Of a DNA stretch of 64,000 bases, positions 41,357 through 55,100 are shown one piece after another. Numbering within the stretch: position 1 is the first letter of the stretch; each line of letters starts with the position of its first letter. This DNA is from Tethya wilhelma (Eukaryota; Porifera; Demospongiae; Tethyida; Tethyidae): positions 2,172,449 through 2,236,448 of the forward strand of contig CAXIPT010000001.1 of the NCBI GenBank assembly GCA_964030475.1, read 5' to 3'. Position numbers and translations under genes: made by a program. Under the pieces are notes generated by a model. The model was not told the origin of the DNA and did no database searches. It saw nothing but the letters and a program-made list of their open reading frames with translations.

Positions 41357-41505
41357 ACGAACAAGCTAATTGTCAAATAAGTTCCTTGATTTCATGAATC
41401 CTGATTAAATCATACCTTACACTAATCACATCTATAAAGTATAACTTCCTATTAGAGCATCAGTCACTTCAGTTAAACAACCCTACACAATGTCCATGTC
41501 CGCTC

Positions 41506-42229
41506 TCAAGGCGTGAGACGTTTAGGGTCACGTGGAAACATGGACGTCTTACGAATGTTGTTGAGACCCAGATACAGCATACATACACGTTCCATACCTA
41601 AAGAAAGGAAGACACGGTATGCATTAACTCATTTACCACACATTATCATTATGAACACAACAGTCTAAGAGAAGTATACAGTCTCGTCATGACTACCCTT
41701 TAGCTGTAACATTTCTCTTATCTGATTGCCACAATTTCTTGTACGAGGGAACAGTGGTGGTTATTTCCAATAATATACCCAGAACAGCAGCTATGATGTA
41801 GTGAATCTACTCCAGACAACAAGTCAAGATATATTTTATGTGAAGAGCAATGGTTACACTCAAATAGGTTTTCTGGTGAAGAAGACAATGATTTACACAG
41901 CTCATGCAGTCAGTCTACCAGTCTACAGGGTAACAGTTATACAACCAGACTGTCTCCACAATTAACTCCACTGGTGTCTGCATGTCTCACACATGAGGTC
42001 ATGAGGTCAAAACTACTAAGAAAATATTTACTTCCTATTTTCTACTCTTTCATGAATTTTTTAACCCCAAATTCTGCTATGTAGGTAGATACACCATTAG
42101 GGTACCTAAAGTCATAGATAATGTTCTATTGCTAGTGTTGAACAATATTGTGAGGTCAGCATCACGCACTGCTGGCTGGAAACTGATATAACATTATAGC
42201 AACAATTTGGGACAAGTGTGTGATGCACA

Positions 42230-42271
<42 letters not shown>

Positions 42272-43946
42272 GTACCTGAGGATTCCTACAAATAATTTAA
42301 CTGAAAGATGAAAGGAGCATCTGTAACCATTCAGTGAGTAACCACGCTTACTAACAAGCAACTATTGAAAGAGAAGCATTTGGCAACACACAACCACACT
42401 TAGTGTGTGTACATTTTTTCCTTTTGCGTGTGTATGTGTGTATGTGTGTGTGTGTGTGGTATGTGCGTGTGTGTGTTAAGTGAGTGTGCTTGTTGACTGG
42501 TTGTTTGCGTACACACACAGAGTGCTGAAACCACATGTGATCCTGACAACACCTAGGAATCAAAGTTGCTATGTAAAACTGCTGGCTACAAAACATCGGA
42601 GAAAATTACATAACGAAGTAGTAACCATGACAACCATCGGTATAATTTAATACACTGCTACTATAATTATTTTTAGCAATTACAACACACGTTATCACTC
42701 TTGGGTAACTATAGTGCCTTTCTGGACCTCTCCTGCGATTGAAGCTACATAACTACAAATTTTCTAAAGGTCACCTTTTACTTTTTTAAAGCTTATATTA
42801 ATTCAACACTATTCCATCTCCATAGCAATGATGTAGACGTGATCGCAGGGGGGATGAAGAACACAAAACAAAATTAAAATCCCTTAGAAGTCATGGGTGG
42901 GTGGGACGTACGTTACTTAGTGAAAAAAGAGCATGCCAAAACCATCCTCTTGCCAACAGCTAACAGTGGAAGAAGCCAAAGATGGTGGCAATGAATACGG
43001 GGGCAGAGAGGGGACGTACAATGCACACACACGCTCTCTCTAATGAGACTAATGTACGTTCGCATACGAACCTAGATGGGTTCTTAGCAATAGCACCAGT
43101 CCAACCATTATGACAGCAGTGACGTGGGGAATGTCGGCAAGTGTTCATTAGTGGGCTTGGAGGCACATGCAAGTCTTGAAACGTGAATGAAGGACAGGTG
43201 TTGCTACTATAATAGAGATTTTATCTATGACTCACGTTTGGCCACTAGTAATAGGGATCAATAGCAATATGGGTTATATTAGCGATAAGATGTGAATCCA
43301 AGAGGATTCCCATTCTTGGAATGCTCATCTCTGAGAATCAATTGTGGTCAATCTACTACGGAAAGGATTAAGGAGACAGCTGTGGCAAAAAAATAAAAAA
43401 AACAACACAACAGCACTCTACAGTCTCTGGTCTAGACAGGATTCCACTCTAGCCCCAACAATAAAAGAACGCATTAACTATTCACAAAGCACATTGACCC
43501 TATCTTTGAACCATGCACAATACCAAGAACTCTAGTTTACAAAACCCACACATGGCATAACTTTGTCTTTTGTAAATACCAAGAATATGAGCCCACCTAC
43601 TCACTTCAATATTCTTACACAATATGACCTCACTTCCTCTCTTTGTAATTGTAACCATAAATTGTACAAACTGACCATGAATATATTTACCTACAGTCCA
43701 CAACATAATGTATACATGGCAGGGTTTTATCTAGGGACTTGCATTCTGTAAGGGGGCAATTCTACAAGAACCAAGACAGCTACTTAAGGATTCAGTGGTC
43801 AATCTAATCAAGGGTGGTAGTGGGGAAGATTCCCCCTTAATTCATTCCCTGATATTAGGTTGTTACCTATTCCTCCACCTCCATGTGGATAGGCTCCGAA
43901 CCGGAATGAATCGATGTAGGCCTTGATCTTTTGCAAATCTGAATGA

Positions 43947-44013
<67 letters not shown>

Positions 44014-47000
44014 ATAATCAAAAGCTAAACAATTAGACAAGCAAACTGGTTAATAATATTTTGTCACACCATTTAAAAAAAAATCATGCAGAAAAGTGCA
44101 CAATAAAGCACATGCGCTGAAGTGTGCAATAGACACTGCACATTTCAGCTAGAAGAGTGTTCAAAGCACAGGCTTAAACAGTCGGTAACTGTTGCTGAAA
44201 TAAAATTCTTCTAGTTGAAAGTCAGTTGTCTAGAAATGCTTTCAAACACACTTTTCTTGGTAACGTTACTACGTAAAGTGTGCTAGAAATGATTATTAAC
44301 GTGCATTAGCAGTGACCAAAGAGAAGTCTTGATGAAGAGGGAAGTTAATGGCATGAAATCAATCATGTAGACTTGGACAAGTATTCATCTTGCAGGCTCA
44401 TACATAATACTATATATGTGAGTGTGTTGAGGTGCATGCATGTGCTAAGATTACATCATCTCACCAAGGTTGTGGTGTAAGGCTCTCTCAGTCAACAGCT
44501 CTGGGTCGTGGATTCGCTGAGCACCAGAAAGAATCTCCTCACCTCTCATGAACATATCATAGGAATTGGAAGATTTCTTTGTGTGTGTGCAGGTGTGTGT
44601 ATGTGGGAGTGTGAGTGTGGGTGCGTGTGGGTGTGTGCAGGTGTGTGTTTGGGGGTGGAGAGTGTGAGTTGGTGTGTGTGGGTGTGTGCGTGGATATGTG
44701 TGTGAATGTGTGGGTGTATGGGTGTGTGTGAAAGAGAGTGCACATACACCTCACAGGATACATGTAAAACCAAACTAACTCACTGGGTCCTTAGGATCAG
44801 GCATAGTGTAGAAGGGCCTCACAGCCAGTGGGTATTTGTCCAGGATGTAAAAGTCTGTGTCATACTATCAAAGACAATAACAAAAACCAAGCAGAGATAA
44901 ACAACATGACACGTGGGTGCACACAATAGCTCAAACTTTTAAGTATTAGCGACATCATCTACCACCACACAATTCTACTCACACCACCTCAACCTTTCAT
45001 CTACAATGAAGGGATAATGGCACAAAGAGAAAGATAAACACTTCCACTTGTTTGCCAAAGGCCTCCCTTGCCCCTATCAAAGGCAGAGAAGGGGAGACCA
45101 CAGGTGAGTTCATTTCCACTTGCTGTGTGTGATGTCAAAGGCGATCACTTCCAGCCAAATGAACCATAAATATGTGCTTGATTCGATTGTAAAATGGAAG
45201 TACAGAGGGTGGCTTCCATAGTGAACCTTGTTCAGTGCATTAGCACACCATAATGTGGTACATGGGCACCAGAATTGCTACTGCTTTAATGTACCCCGAT
45301 ATTATATCTAACCTTTTCTTTCACTAGGCGTCCCAATAGCTTCTCATTAGGAGTGCTGTGGAATTAGACAATCATAATGTTTGACACTATAATATTATCC
45401 AATGGTGATCATGTGACAGTCACCTGAGATCATCCTCATCACCCATCTCAATGCCATTGGCTCTGAGCATGGCCACAGCTATTTTCGGCCTTTCTGAGAC
45501 TTTCTTAAAGTTTTTGTTACTCAAACAATCATAAATACTTGATATTTGGGGTGTCTACTTCAAAGACCTACCATATAATGTGTGTTCAATCAACGAAATT
45601 CTGTAAAAATTGTCATTATTCAGGGCTTCAAATAGCCTAGATAAAAACCTGCAAAATGGTTCATTACTAGTTAGAATCCTAAATTTACCTTTGTACTAAG
45701 CTTTGCAAGAGTCTTGAGTAAAAAATATAGGTCAGGACTGCCATTCTAGAGTAACTTGTGACACAGCTCAGGCTGGATCAAGAAAGGGTTGTGCAAGAGA
45801 AGCGCTGCTGCTACTGTTTCCAAACTTGCAAATCATTGGTTCAAACGGTTACTGCAATCAGATTAGGTTCCTCTACTGGTTTCTTTTTATTTTGGTTCAA
45901 TAGCTTCTTTCTTTCTCAAGAAAACCTTTCTGAAAGACGAGGACACAATACGGCAGATTTAATGAGCTGCCGTTTCAATGACGTAATGCTTTTTCGCGCT
46001 GAAATTAAAATTGTACACAAACAATTGGGCGCGCGTAAGGACTGCAAGATAATATTTCAAGTGTTAAAAAAGTAACTATTCACAAAAAAGTTTCTTTTGT
46101 GCTAAAAATATTTTCAACGCAAAATAAACGTTTTTTGTAAAAAAATGTATTTTTTGCCACAGAATATTTTCTAAGTCAATAGTCAGTCAAAAACACTAAG
46201 TTCTTTATCTGTGCAGTGAGAAAACTTTTGTTTATCACAAACAATGTTTTTAACCTTAAGATAATGTTCCAAATGTTAAAAAAAGTAACGATTCATAAGT
46301 GTTTTTTTGCGCTAAAAATATTTTTTAATGTAAATAAACGTTTTTGTCAAAAGTATATTTTTTAGTCACAAATTATCTATGTTGACAATCAAAAGTCTAA
46401 GTTCTTCATCTGTACTGTGACAAACTTTGTTTATCACATACAATGTTTTTAACCTCAAAACAATGTTCCAAGTGTTGAAAAAAGTAACTATTCACAAAAG
46501 TGATTCTTTTGTCCTAAATAATCTTTTCAAGACAAAATAAGCGTTTTTTGTCAAAAGTGTATTTTCTAGTCACAGAAAATTTTCTAAGTTGATAGTCAGT
46601 CAAAAAGACTAAGTACTTTATCTCCACTGTGAGAAAACTTTGTATATCACAAACAATGTTTTTCAACTCAAGATGATGTTCCAAGTGATGAAAAGTAACT
46701 ATTCCCAAAAAAAGTTTCAAGACCAAATAAACGTTTTTTTAAAAAAATGTACTTTTTGTCACGGAAATTTTTAAAGTCGATAGTCAGTCAAAAAGACTAA
46801 GTTCTTTATCTTTACTGTGAGAAAACTGTGTTTATCACAAACAATGTTTTTCACCTCAAGATAATGTTCCAAGTGTTGAAAAAAGTTACTATTCAAAAAA
46901 GTGTTTCTTTTGTGCTAAAAAATCTTTTCAAGGCAAAATAAACGTTTTTTCTCAAAAGTGTATTTTTTCGTCAAAGAAAATTTTCTAGTAAGTCAGTCAA

Positions 47001-50000
47001 AAAGACTTAGTTATTTATTTGTACAGTTTTAAAACATTGTTTATAACTATGTTTTTCATTTTAAGGGAATGTTCCAAGTGTTGAAAAAAGTAAATGTTCA
47101 TAAAAATGTTCTTTTTGTGCTAAAATATCTTTTAAAGGTAAACGAAACGTTTTTTTTCAAAAGAGTATTTTTATAATCACAGCAAATTTTCTAAGTCAAT
47201 AGTCAGTCAAAAAGCCTAAGTTCTTTATCATTACTGTGAAAAAACTTTGTTTATCACAAACAATGTTTTCCACTTGAAGATAATGTCCCTAGTGTTGAAA
47301 ATCACAAACAATGTTTTTCAACTCCAAAAAATGATTACAGTGTTGAAAAATGTAACTGTTTGCAAAAGTGTTTCTTTTGTGCTAAAAAATCTTTTAAAGG
47401 CAAAATAAACGTTCTTTTAAAAAAGACTACTTTCTAGTCAGGAAAATTTTCTAAGTCGAGAGTCAGTCATAAAGACTAAGTTTTTTATCTGTACTGTGAG
47501 AAAATTTTGTTTATCACAAACGATGTTTTTCCCTTAAAAGAATGTTTTAAGTGTTGAAAAAACCAACTATTCACAAAGTGTTTCTTTTTTGTTAAAAATA
47601 TTTTCAAGGTAAAATAAACGTTTCTTGTGAAAAGTGAATTTTTTAGTCACAGAAAATTTTCTAAGTCTATAGTCAGTCAAAAAGACTAAGTTCTTTATTT
47701 GTACAGTGAGAAAACTTTAATTATCACAAGGTTTTACAGCTTAAGATATTGTTCAATGTGTTTAAAAAGCAACTGTTAAAAGAAGTTTCTTTTGTGCTAA
47801 ATAATCTTTTTAAACCAAAATGAAAGTTTTTTGCCAAAAGTGTATTTTCAAGTCACAGAAAATTTTCTTAGTGGATTGCAAGTCAAAAAGACTAAGTTCT
47901 TTATCAATACAGTGAGAAAACTTTGTTTATCACAAAAAATGTTTTTCACCTCAATGTAATGTTCCAAGTGTTGAAAAAAGGAACTATTCACAAAAGTATT
48001 TCTCTTGTGCTTAAAATTCTTTGTAAGGCAAAATAAACGTTTTTGTCAAAAGTGTATTTTTAGTCACAAATTATCTATGTTGATAGTCAGTCAAAAAACT
48101 GAAAATTTTCTAAGTCGATAGTAAGTTAAAGAGACGAAGTTGTATTCTAAACAATGAGATAATTTTGCTTATCACAATGTTTTTCACCTCAACATAATGT
48201 TCCAAGTGTCGAAAAAGTAACTATTCATAAGTTTTTTTTTCTGTGGTAAAAAATCTTTTTAAGTCAAAATAAACGTATTTTGTCAAAAGTGTATTTTCTA
48301 GTCACATAAACTTTTTTAAGTCGATAGTCAGTCAAAAAGACTAACTTATTTATTTGTACAGTTTTAAAACTTTGTTTATCACAATGTTATTCATTTCAAG
48401 AGAATGTTCCAAGTTTTGAAAAAGTAACTATTCACAAAAGTGTTTCTTTTGTGCTAAAGAATTTTTTAAAGTCAAGTTTTTTGTCAAAAAGTGTATTTTT
48501 TAGTCACATAAAATTATCTAAGTTGATTATCAGTCAAAAAGACTAAGTTTTTTATCTTTACTGTGAGAAGACTTTGTTTATCACAAACAATGTTTTTCAC
48601 CTCAAGATAATGTTCCAAATGTTGAAAAATTAACTATTCACAAAAGATTAGGAAAGGCTTTTTATATGATGTAGCTAAGCAACAATCAAGCTTACTATAC
48701 CCCAGGTCTTGTTGCTTAGTTAAGCTTTTGCTGGTAAAAGAAAGCCTAACATACGGAAGGGTCAAATACGCTTTCCTGCTAGTCAGCAATGCTTATAAAA
48801 GCGATGCTATGGCTATATAGCCTAACTATCCCTACACCTACGTAGTAAGTTTCAAGCTTATCTCCCGAAGGGTTGTATAAAAAACGTCGATCTAAAGTCG
48901 ACCATCGTGATCGCAAAAATCGTGACCGTTAGTCTCCAACGACGAGTAGCACCACGCCTTACTAGAAGTTCTAAGTCTGTTTGGATATTTTAGTAGAGTC
49001 ATCCCTTACCTAATTGTATATAAAGTTTAAAGTTCATGGCTAATATTTTAGCTTACAAAATAGTCGCTAGTGCTGCCCTAACGCGATTTTGCGTCAACTG
49101 CAGTTTGAAGCACCCATGCGGATGATGCGATTAAGCATCAACCACATGTAATCAGTTAAACGACCCTAATGTAATACTAGAGGCATAGATCAACACGTTG
49201 CAAGTTGAAGCGTTCAAATCCAACGTAGCGTTCTTGAGTTTGAAGTGACTGAAGTTTGATAATCTATAGAATGGCAGCAAAAGAAGTGCAGAGAACACTA
49301 ACTCCTGCTGATATACCTGAAGCTGACCATTCCGAGCCTTTCGATAAGCACACTGTGTCTCAGCTACGTTGGTGGCTGTAGTGTAGAGGCATCAATGTGC
49401 CAAGGTCTTGGAGAAAGCAGCAAGTAATAGACAGGTACGCTTGCAATATTTATTATAGAGTGTGTCTAGTTACATACACTACAAGTACGAGCTATAGTTG
49501 TATACTTCTGTGCTCCCTGCCTGTTTATAGAATACAGCAAGTCAAACATGATTTCATCCCTGCGGTTGATGTGGATGGATCATATGTATACAAGAAATAA
49601 ATCTCTCTTGCTGAAGCTGGACAACAAGTTGCTCGACGAGGGCCACCATCTTCTCCTCTTACAGAATGGAAACTGGTCTCTTAAGCCACATGTAAAGACG
49701 TTGGTATTCATATTCCACTTGTGACCTCAGGTAAACATTAGAATATTTCACTTCAGTTACGCTAATATTTGTTTACTTGCTGATTTTTTTCCCCTTCATT
49801 TTATATTCCTACTGTAAGTTTGGTATATATATTTACCTTGCTGGACATTTGGGCCATTATGGTGACCAGGATGCTTTTAGGGCACTTGCGCGAGGATACA
49901 CTCATTGGGCTTCTGGGAGATTACAACAAATGGAAGTGAATGTGTCGCACCCAGCTTACTGTCATNGCAGTGGCGGATCCAGGGGTGGTTCACAGGGTTC

Positions 50001-52128
50001 CACGGAACCCCTCTTTCAGCTGAGACCTCGCATTATAATTAACTGTGCAGATTGGAAAACTTAAAGGCCAAGCTGGAACCCTCCTTTCAACTTAAAAATA
50101 CTAAAAGCAACTCAAAATCATGCTGAATATTAGACTTTTGTGAGTTTCTGTCTCTTTCTTGCCATTTTTTCTTCCATTCAGGCTTTTTTTGGCAAAATTT
50201 TAGCTGCACGAGCGCTAAAGGGGCGGAACTGTTGGGACCGGAAGTGGGCATGGCTACGTAAAATTTTTAGCGTGCTCCGCGCGCATTGATTAGAACCCCC
50301 CTATTCAATCCGCCACTGCTGTCAGATGAAGCCTTCTATGAAGCAGGGGTTGTACACTGTGTACATGCTTTGGGGAGAGAAGGAGAACTAGCAACCATTT
50401 GCTCAGCTACTTGTGAAGGTACTGCAGGGTATGTTCATCATTTTATAATTATACATCACACACATGTACACTCTCTCTCACACAAACACAATCATTGAAT
50501 TTAATCAAAATTTTTGTGCTTACATGCATCTGTCCTATTGTCACACATGTTTGTTTACTAGTATTTCCTATGATGGGTAAATGAAACCAAATACATGATT
50601 GTTTTGAACTTTTCATGCACTTTGGTCATTTCTATGCGTGATCATTCTATTTAATACCCACCTGCTAACCTTACACTGAAGTTTATAAGTACTTACTTGT
50701 TTTTGTCTTCTTCTTGAGTTATCTCTTGGCTTTCTTCTTCTTTTGCAGTACTTGGAAGAAATTTTTAGCAAGGCTTCTTTATAGGTATTTACTTGCTTGT
50801 TGTCTTCTTGAGTTAGCTTTTGGCTCTCTTCTTTCTTTGCAGGACTTGGAAAAAATTTTTAAGGGGCGCTTCATTAGTATGCAAATATTCTACTACAAAC
50901 TCGTTTCACTACAGTGTGCAGCATGAATAATTATGACACAGAGAGTATATAGAGTGATTGTAGTACACCATAGCAACATATTCATTGACAATTTTTTGTA
51001 TAGAAACTGTATTGAGCGATCGGTTTTTAACCCTTTACTTCCGGTAATTATTCATACGCGGGCGTTATTTGAAACACGGAATAATTTACAAAGTTCACAG
51101 TTCATTTTGAAGCGTCTAAGTTTAAACGCTTGAAGCTTTTTGTTAGCGTTGGGTAGGGTCTAGCGCTGCTATATACATTTAGACAAGATCCCAAAGTATA
51201 GCTAAAAATGAAAGAAAGAAAAGAGAGCAGACGAGATGCTTCAAGAACGGCAGAATAAAGTTAAAACAGTAAGTGTTACATAGTAAGTAGCTGTACATGT
51301 CATAAAGTAGCGCGCCATATGAGCGCTGCTACTTAGAGTAGAAGAGTACATACAGCCTAAGCTGTATTTTATCTTAGAGTTCTAGTTTGTGCCTACTACA
51401 CTTACCTTTGTCCAGAAAAACACCGCTTTGCTGCATGCAATAGAAATCAATTTTTTACACGTGGTTTTCATTATTCTAGGTTTCCGTGGATCCAATTTGT
51501 GATTATGCTTATACATCGATCTATAATGAAACTGTTTACATTCAACTAGGAAGGTATAGCACTTTAGTGTAAGTCATAAATAAACCTTATATTATGTGTG
51601 TGGGCTTGAGTGTTTGTGTTTACAGACACAAACACTCGCACACACACACAGACACATGCACACACACACACGCGCATACAGACACAAGCACACACACACA
51701 CACTCACACAGACACATGCACACACACACACGCGCATACAGACACAAGCACACACACACACACTCACACAGACACATGCACACACACACACACACACACT
51801 CGCACATGCACACATGCAAACACAGGCACTTAAAAGTATCCCTAGAAGTTAGAGAAGGAAAAGATCAGCAGATGTGATGTTCCAGGAATGGCGGAGTAAA
51901 ATAAAAATAGTAAGTGTTACATAGTAAGTAGCTAAACATCTTATTACATATCTTACTATAGGTTGCCAACATGTGATAATGCTAATGTACTTCTATAATG
52001 AAGCTGTTTACATTGAGAAAGGTAAGTATGGTTAGTGTAAGTCATAAATACACCTACTAATGTGTGTGTGTGTGTGCTTGAGTGTTTGTGTCCACAGACA
52101 CAAGCACTCGCACACACACAGACACTCA

Positions 52129-52166
<38 letters not shown>

Positions 52167-55100
52167 GCCATTGCATGTGCTGACTCAGCAAATGGGTACA
52201 CACGTGATTGAAAAAAGAGGTGGGAAACCTTTGACCTTTGAGCAATAGTTCACGATTCCCATATCCTCATCACCCACGGCATTAATGAAACTTGATCGTG
52301 TGATCTAATTAAAATTATTGGCAACAAGGGTACTGTCATTAGTGAACTATATTGCCCAAATGTCAACTGAGTCCTGCATCTCCACAATATGGTAAAGGTC
52401 ATCAAACAAACAAACATGCATAGTCAATAGGAATATCTTGGTTGATTCTGCTATGTTATGTCTACTATACTTACCATACACACACACAACAGAACAATAC
52501 TCCCATTGCACTTAATGTGAATGTGATACTGTCATTTGATTAACTAGGTAATACTGTGGGTATAGGAGCCTAGAACTATAGTATAATGTATACTGCAGGC
52601 ACACCATTGCCAATGACAGTACACGGCATAACAACAGCCGCTAACGTGTACTTTTACTTATTCGGAAGAGCTGACTTTATTATCCAAAATTACACAAAAT
52701 GTGGTTTGGAAAGCATTTAAAAATCAATTTTGTATACTATACAGTGAAAAAGTAATATTGGATTTACTCCTTACACTTACACACACAGACCTGAGGGACG
52801 CTGGGAGGGGTGCATAGTCACCTTTTATGCACTCTTTGTTAGACTAACTATCACAAACCTTGAACGTAAGCTTAGGTAACACTTCTTTGAAGATGAAAAA
52901 CAATGTTTGCAGATGTTCGGAAGCATCTATCAGAGAACAGACCAAGAGTCTTCCAATTGAAAGGAATGCCAATATTTTCATGTGTAAAATGGCCGTCAGA
53001 ATTGGAGACTACACTACTAAATAGTGCATGCTAAAATTCAAAAATGTCAGAAGAGACTGATTCTCTGTCTCCACTGGTGAGAGTTTCAAAACACCACTCA
53101 CTCTCCACCAAAACCTCAAAATACAAAATGCTAATAGGAAACAATCACTTCTCAATTAAGAACATGTGCTAGCAATTAGTACCAGCCCTACCGGCTGCCA
53201 TTTAATCTGTTCCGCAATAATACAGGGGGGCTAAAATGAATTTTATAAGCAGCAATGAAGACGCACCATCCCAGATTTCTATCCATCGTAATTGTTAAGT
53301 ACAGTAATAATTAAGTACAGTTATTTGGGAAGGCTATTCAGTAAAGTAATGATCAGAGCTGAAGCAAAAACAGAAGCATTTTGACCCATAATCTTGCCAG
53401 CTACTGTAACTAAAGCTATCCTTCATGCCAGAAAGCCTCACTTAAAAACCCTAGCTATGCAACTGCTCTAGAAAACCTCTAGTGAGCCTGAAAACAAGGC
53501 TATGCAAGCACTATGATGCAGAAATAGTTAATACTTGCATGGAGCTGTATCATGCAGTAGCTACGTGGGTTCTGATACATGCATGTGTTACACAAGCTTG
53601 AACTAAGAGCCCCACCCCTTTCTTTCAAGCTTAAAAAGTGTTTCCAGGCAACAAGGAGCTACGTAGTCATATGCATGTTCCTGGACAGCACTAGGCACGC
53701 GTGTCAAGGGAATGCATACCATGTATGGTGATGTGGTGTTGCATGGCCAGACCAGGTGAATGCACCAACAGCTACCACTGGTTGTGTTATGCAGGTAACT
53801 GATAATATTATGTCATGAGTAAAGCAAAAGAACATGTTTCTGAAATACTTCCAACTAGGTCACCAATTAGGGTAGGGACAAAACAATTAGTATTACTATA
53901 CAAACTCATACAATAATTATGTCACTTCAGAATGGATCACACACACATTGTAGAATGCTGGTAATAAACCAGCAGGTGTGGGTAGTAACAGGCTATAGCT
54001 AGCCAGTAGCCAGGAAACAAGAGTAATTTCATAATCGTGGAACTGGTTGACATGGACGCTACAATAACTGCATAGAATGAGAATTAGTGCAGAGTGTCTG
54101 TCTGATAAACAGAAATCACAGGTGATGGGCACCAAAGAATGACGAAGGGACAATCCCTTAAAACTACTCCATTCCTTGTGAGAAATGGCAACACCTCCCA
54201 TACATTCCCAGGCTCCCTACCAGTGAATACCAACTGACGAAACATAGAACTGGAGAGAGCTTGGTACTACATGGAATCAGGCAGGTGAACGATGTAGCCC
54301 ATAATATATATATATATATATAAAATCAGTATTCTATAGTAGAGAAACTGTACAACTCCCCTATACTGTCTCTCTATGGGCTATGTCATTCACATCATGT
54401 TGCATACCAGTCAGCAATTCACAAGGAGAGAAGCTGGGAACGAGACTGCCCCATTACATACATACATCCAGTGTAGCCTACATGACCAGCCATGCATGTG
54501 AACAATGAGCTTAGAGCTGCTGTTCAGTTGATCAGAAACATTTCACGATAATTATTTATGCCTCGAGCCAACCAACAATCTCCCTGTGGAATAGACCGTA
54601 GACCACCAATACACATGTCACGTGGTTGCTTTAAATTTTTGGGGGCATTAAATGAATAGACTTAAGAGGATAATTAGTGCTGCATGGCTCTGCATGTGGT
54701 CCCCCTAGTTAAATTATGTAATGAATATGCAAAAGAGCCTGGTACTAAAATATCAAATAGCTACTCCATTACTGAGAAAAAGTAAAACAATTAATAGTGT
54801 TACGGTCAAAAACATTACAACCGAGTCACTCCAAAACAGATAGCTTTTTGCCGAGTGCCATAGTACGAGGTATATTATAACTGTGAAGCACCGTCTCAGA
54901 TCTCAAATGTACTTGTCTATGTATGTATGTATGCATATTCATTGCATGTCTGTCACAATTTTAAATTGCTATGTGAAATTAGAGCATTAGTACACACACT
55001 CTGCATACATGTGTCTTAGTCGAATATGGCACAGATATCTAGTACAGTGACAAGATACAGGTCAGTTGGTGATCAGTTTATCCATGCACATGTAATTTTT

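Noticed and set aside
45758..46075. 105-residue open frame just before the satellite
   Set aside because: No recognisable family and its end runs into the satellite; it could be mobile-element flank but cannot be supported.
46050..48650. CRISPR or coding-repeat interpretation of the satellite
   Set aside because: Units are long, AT-rich, head to tail without spacers, and no frame stays open across copies.
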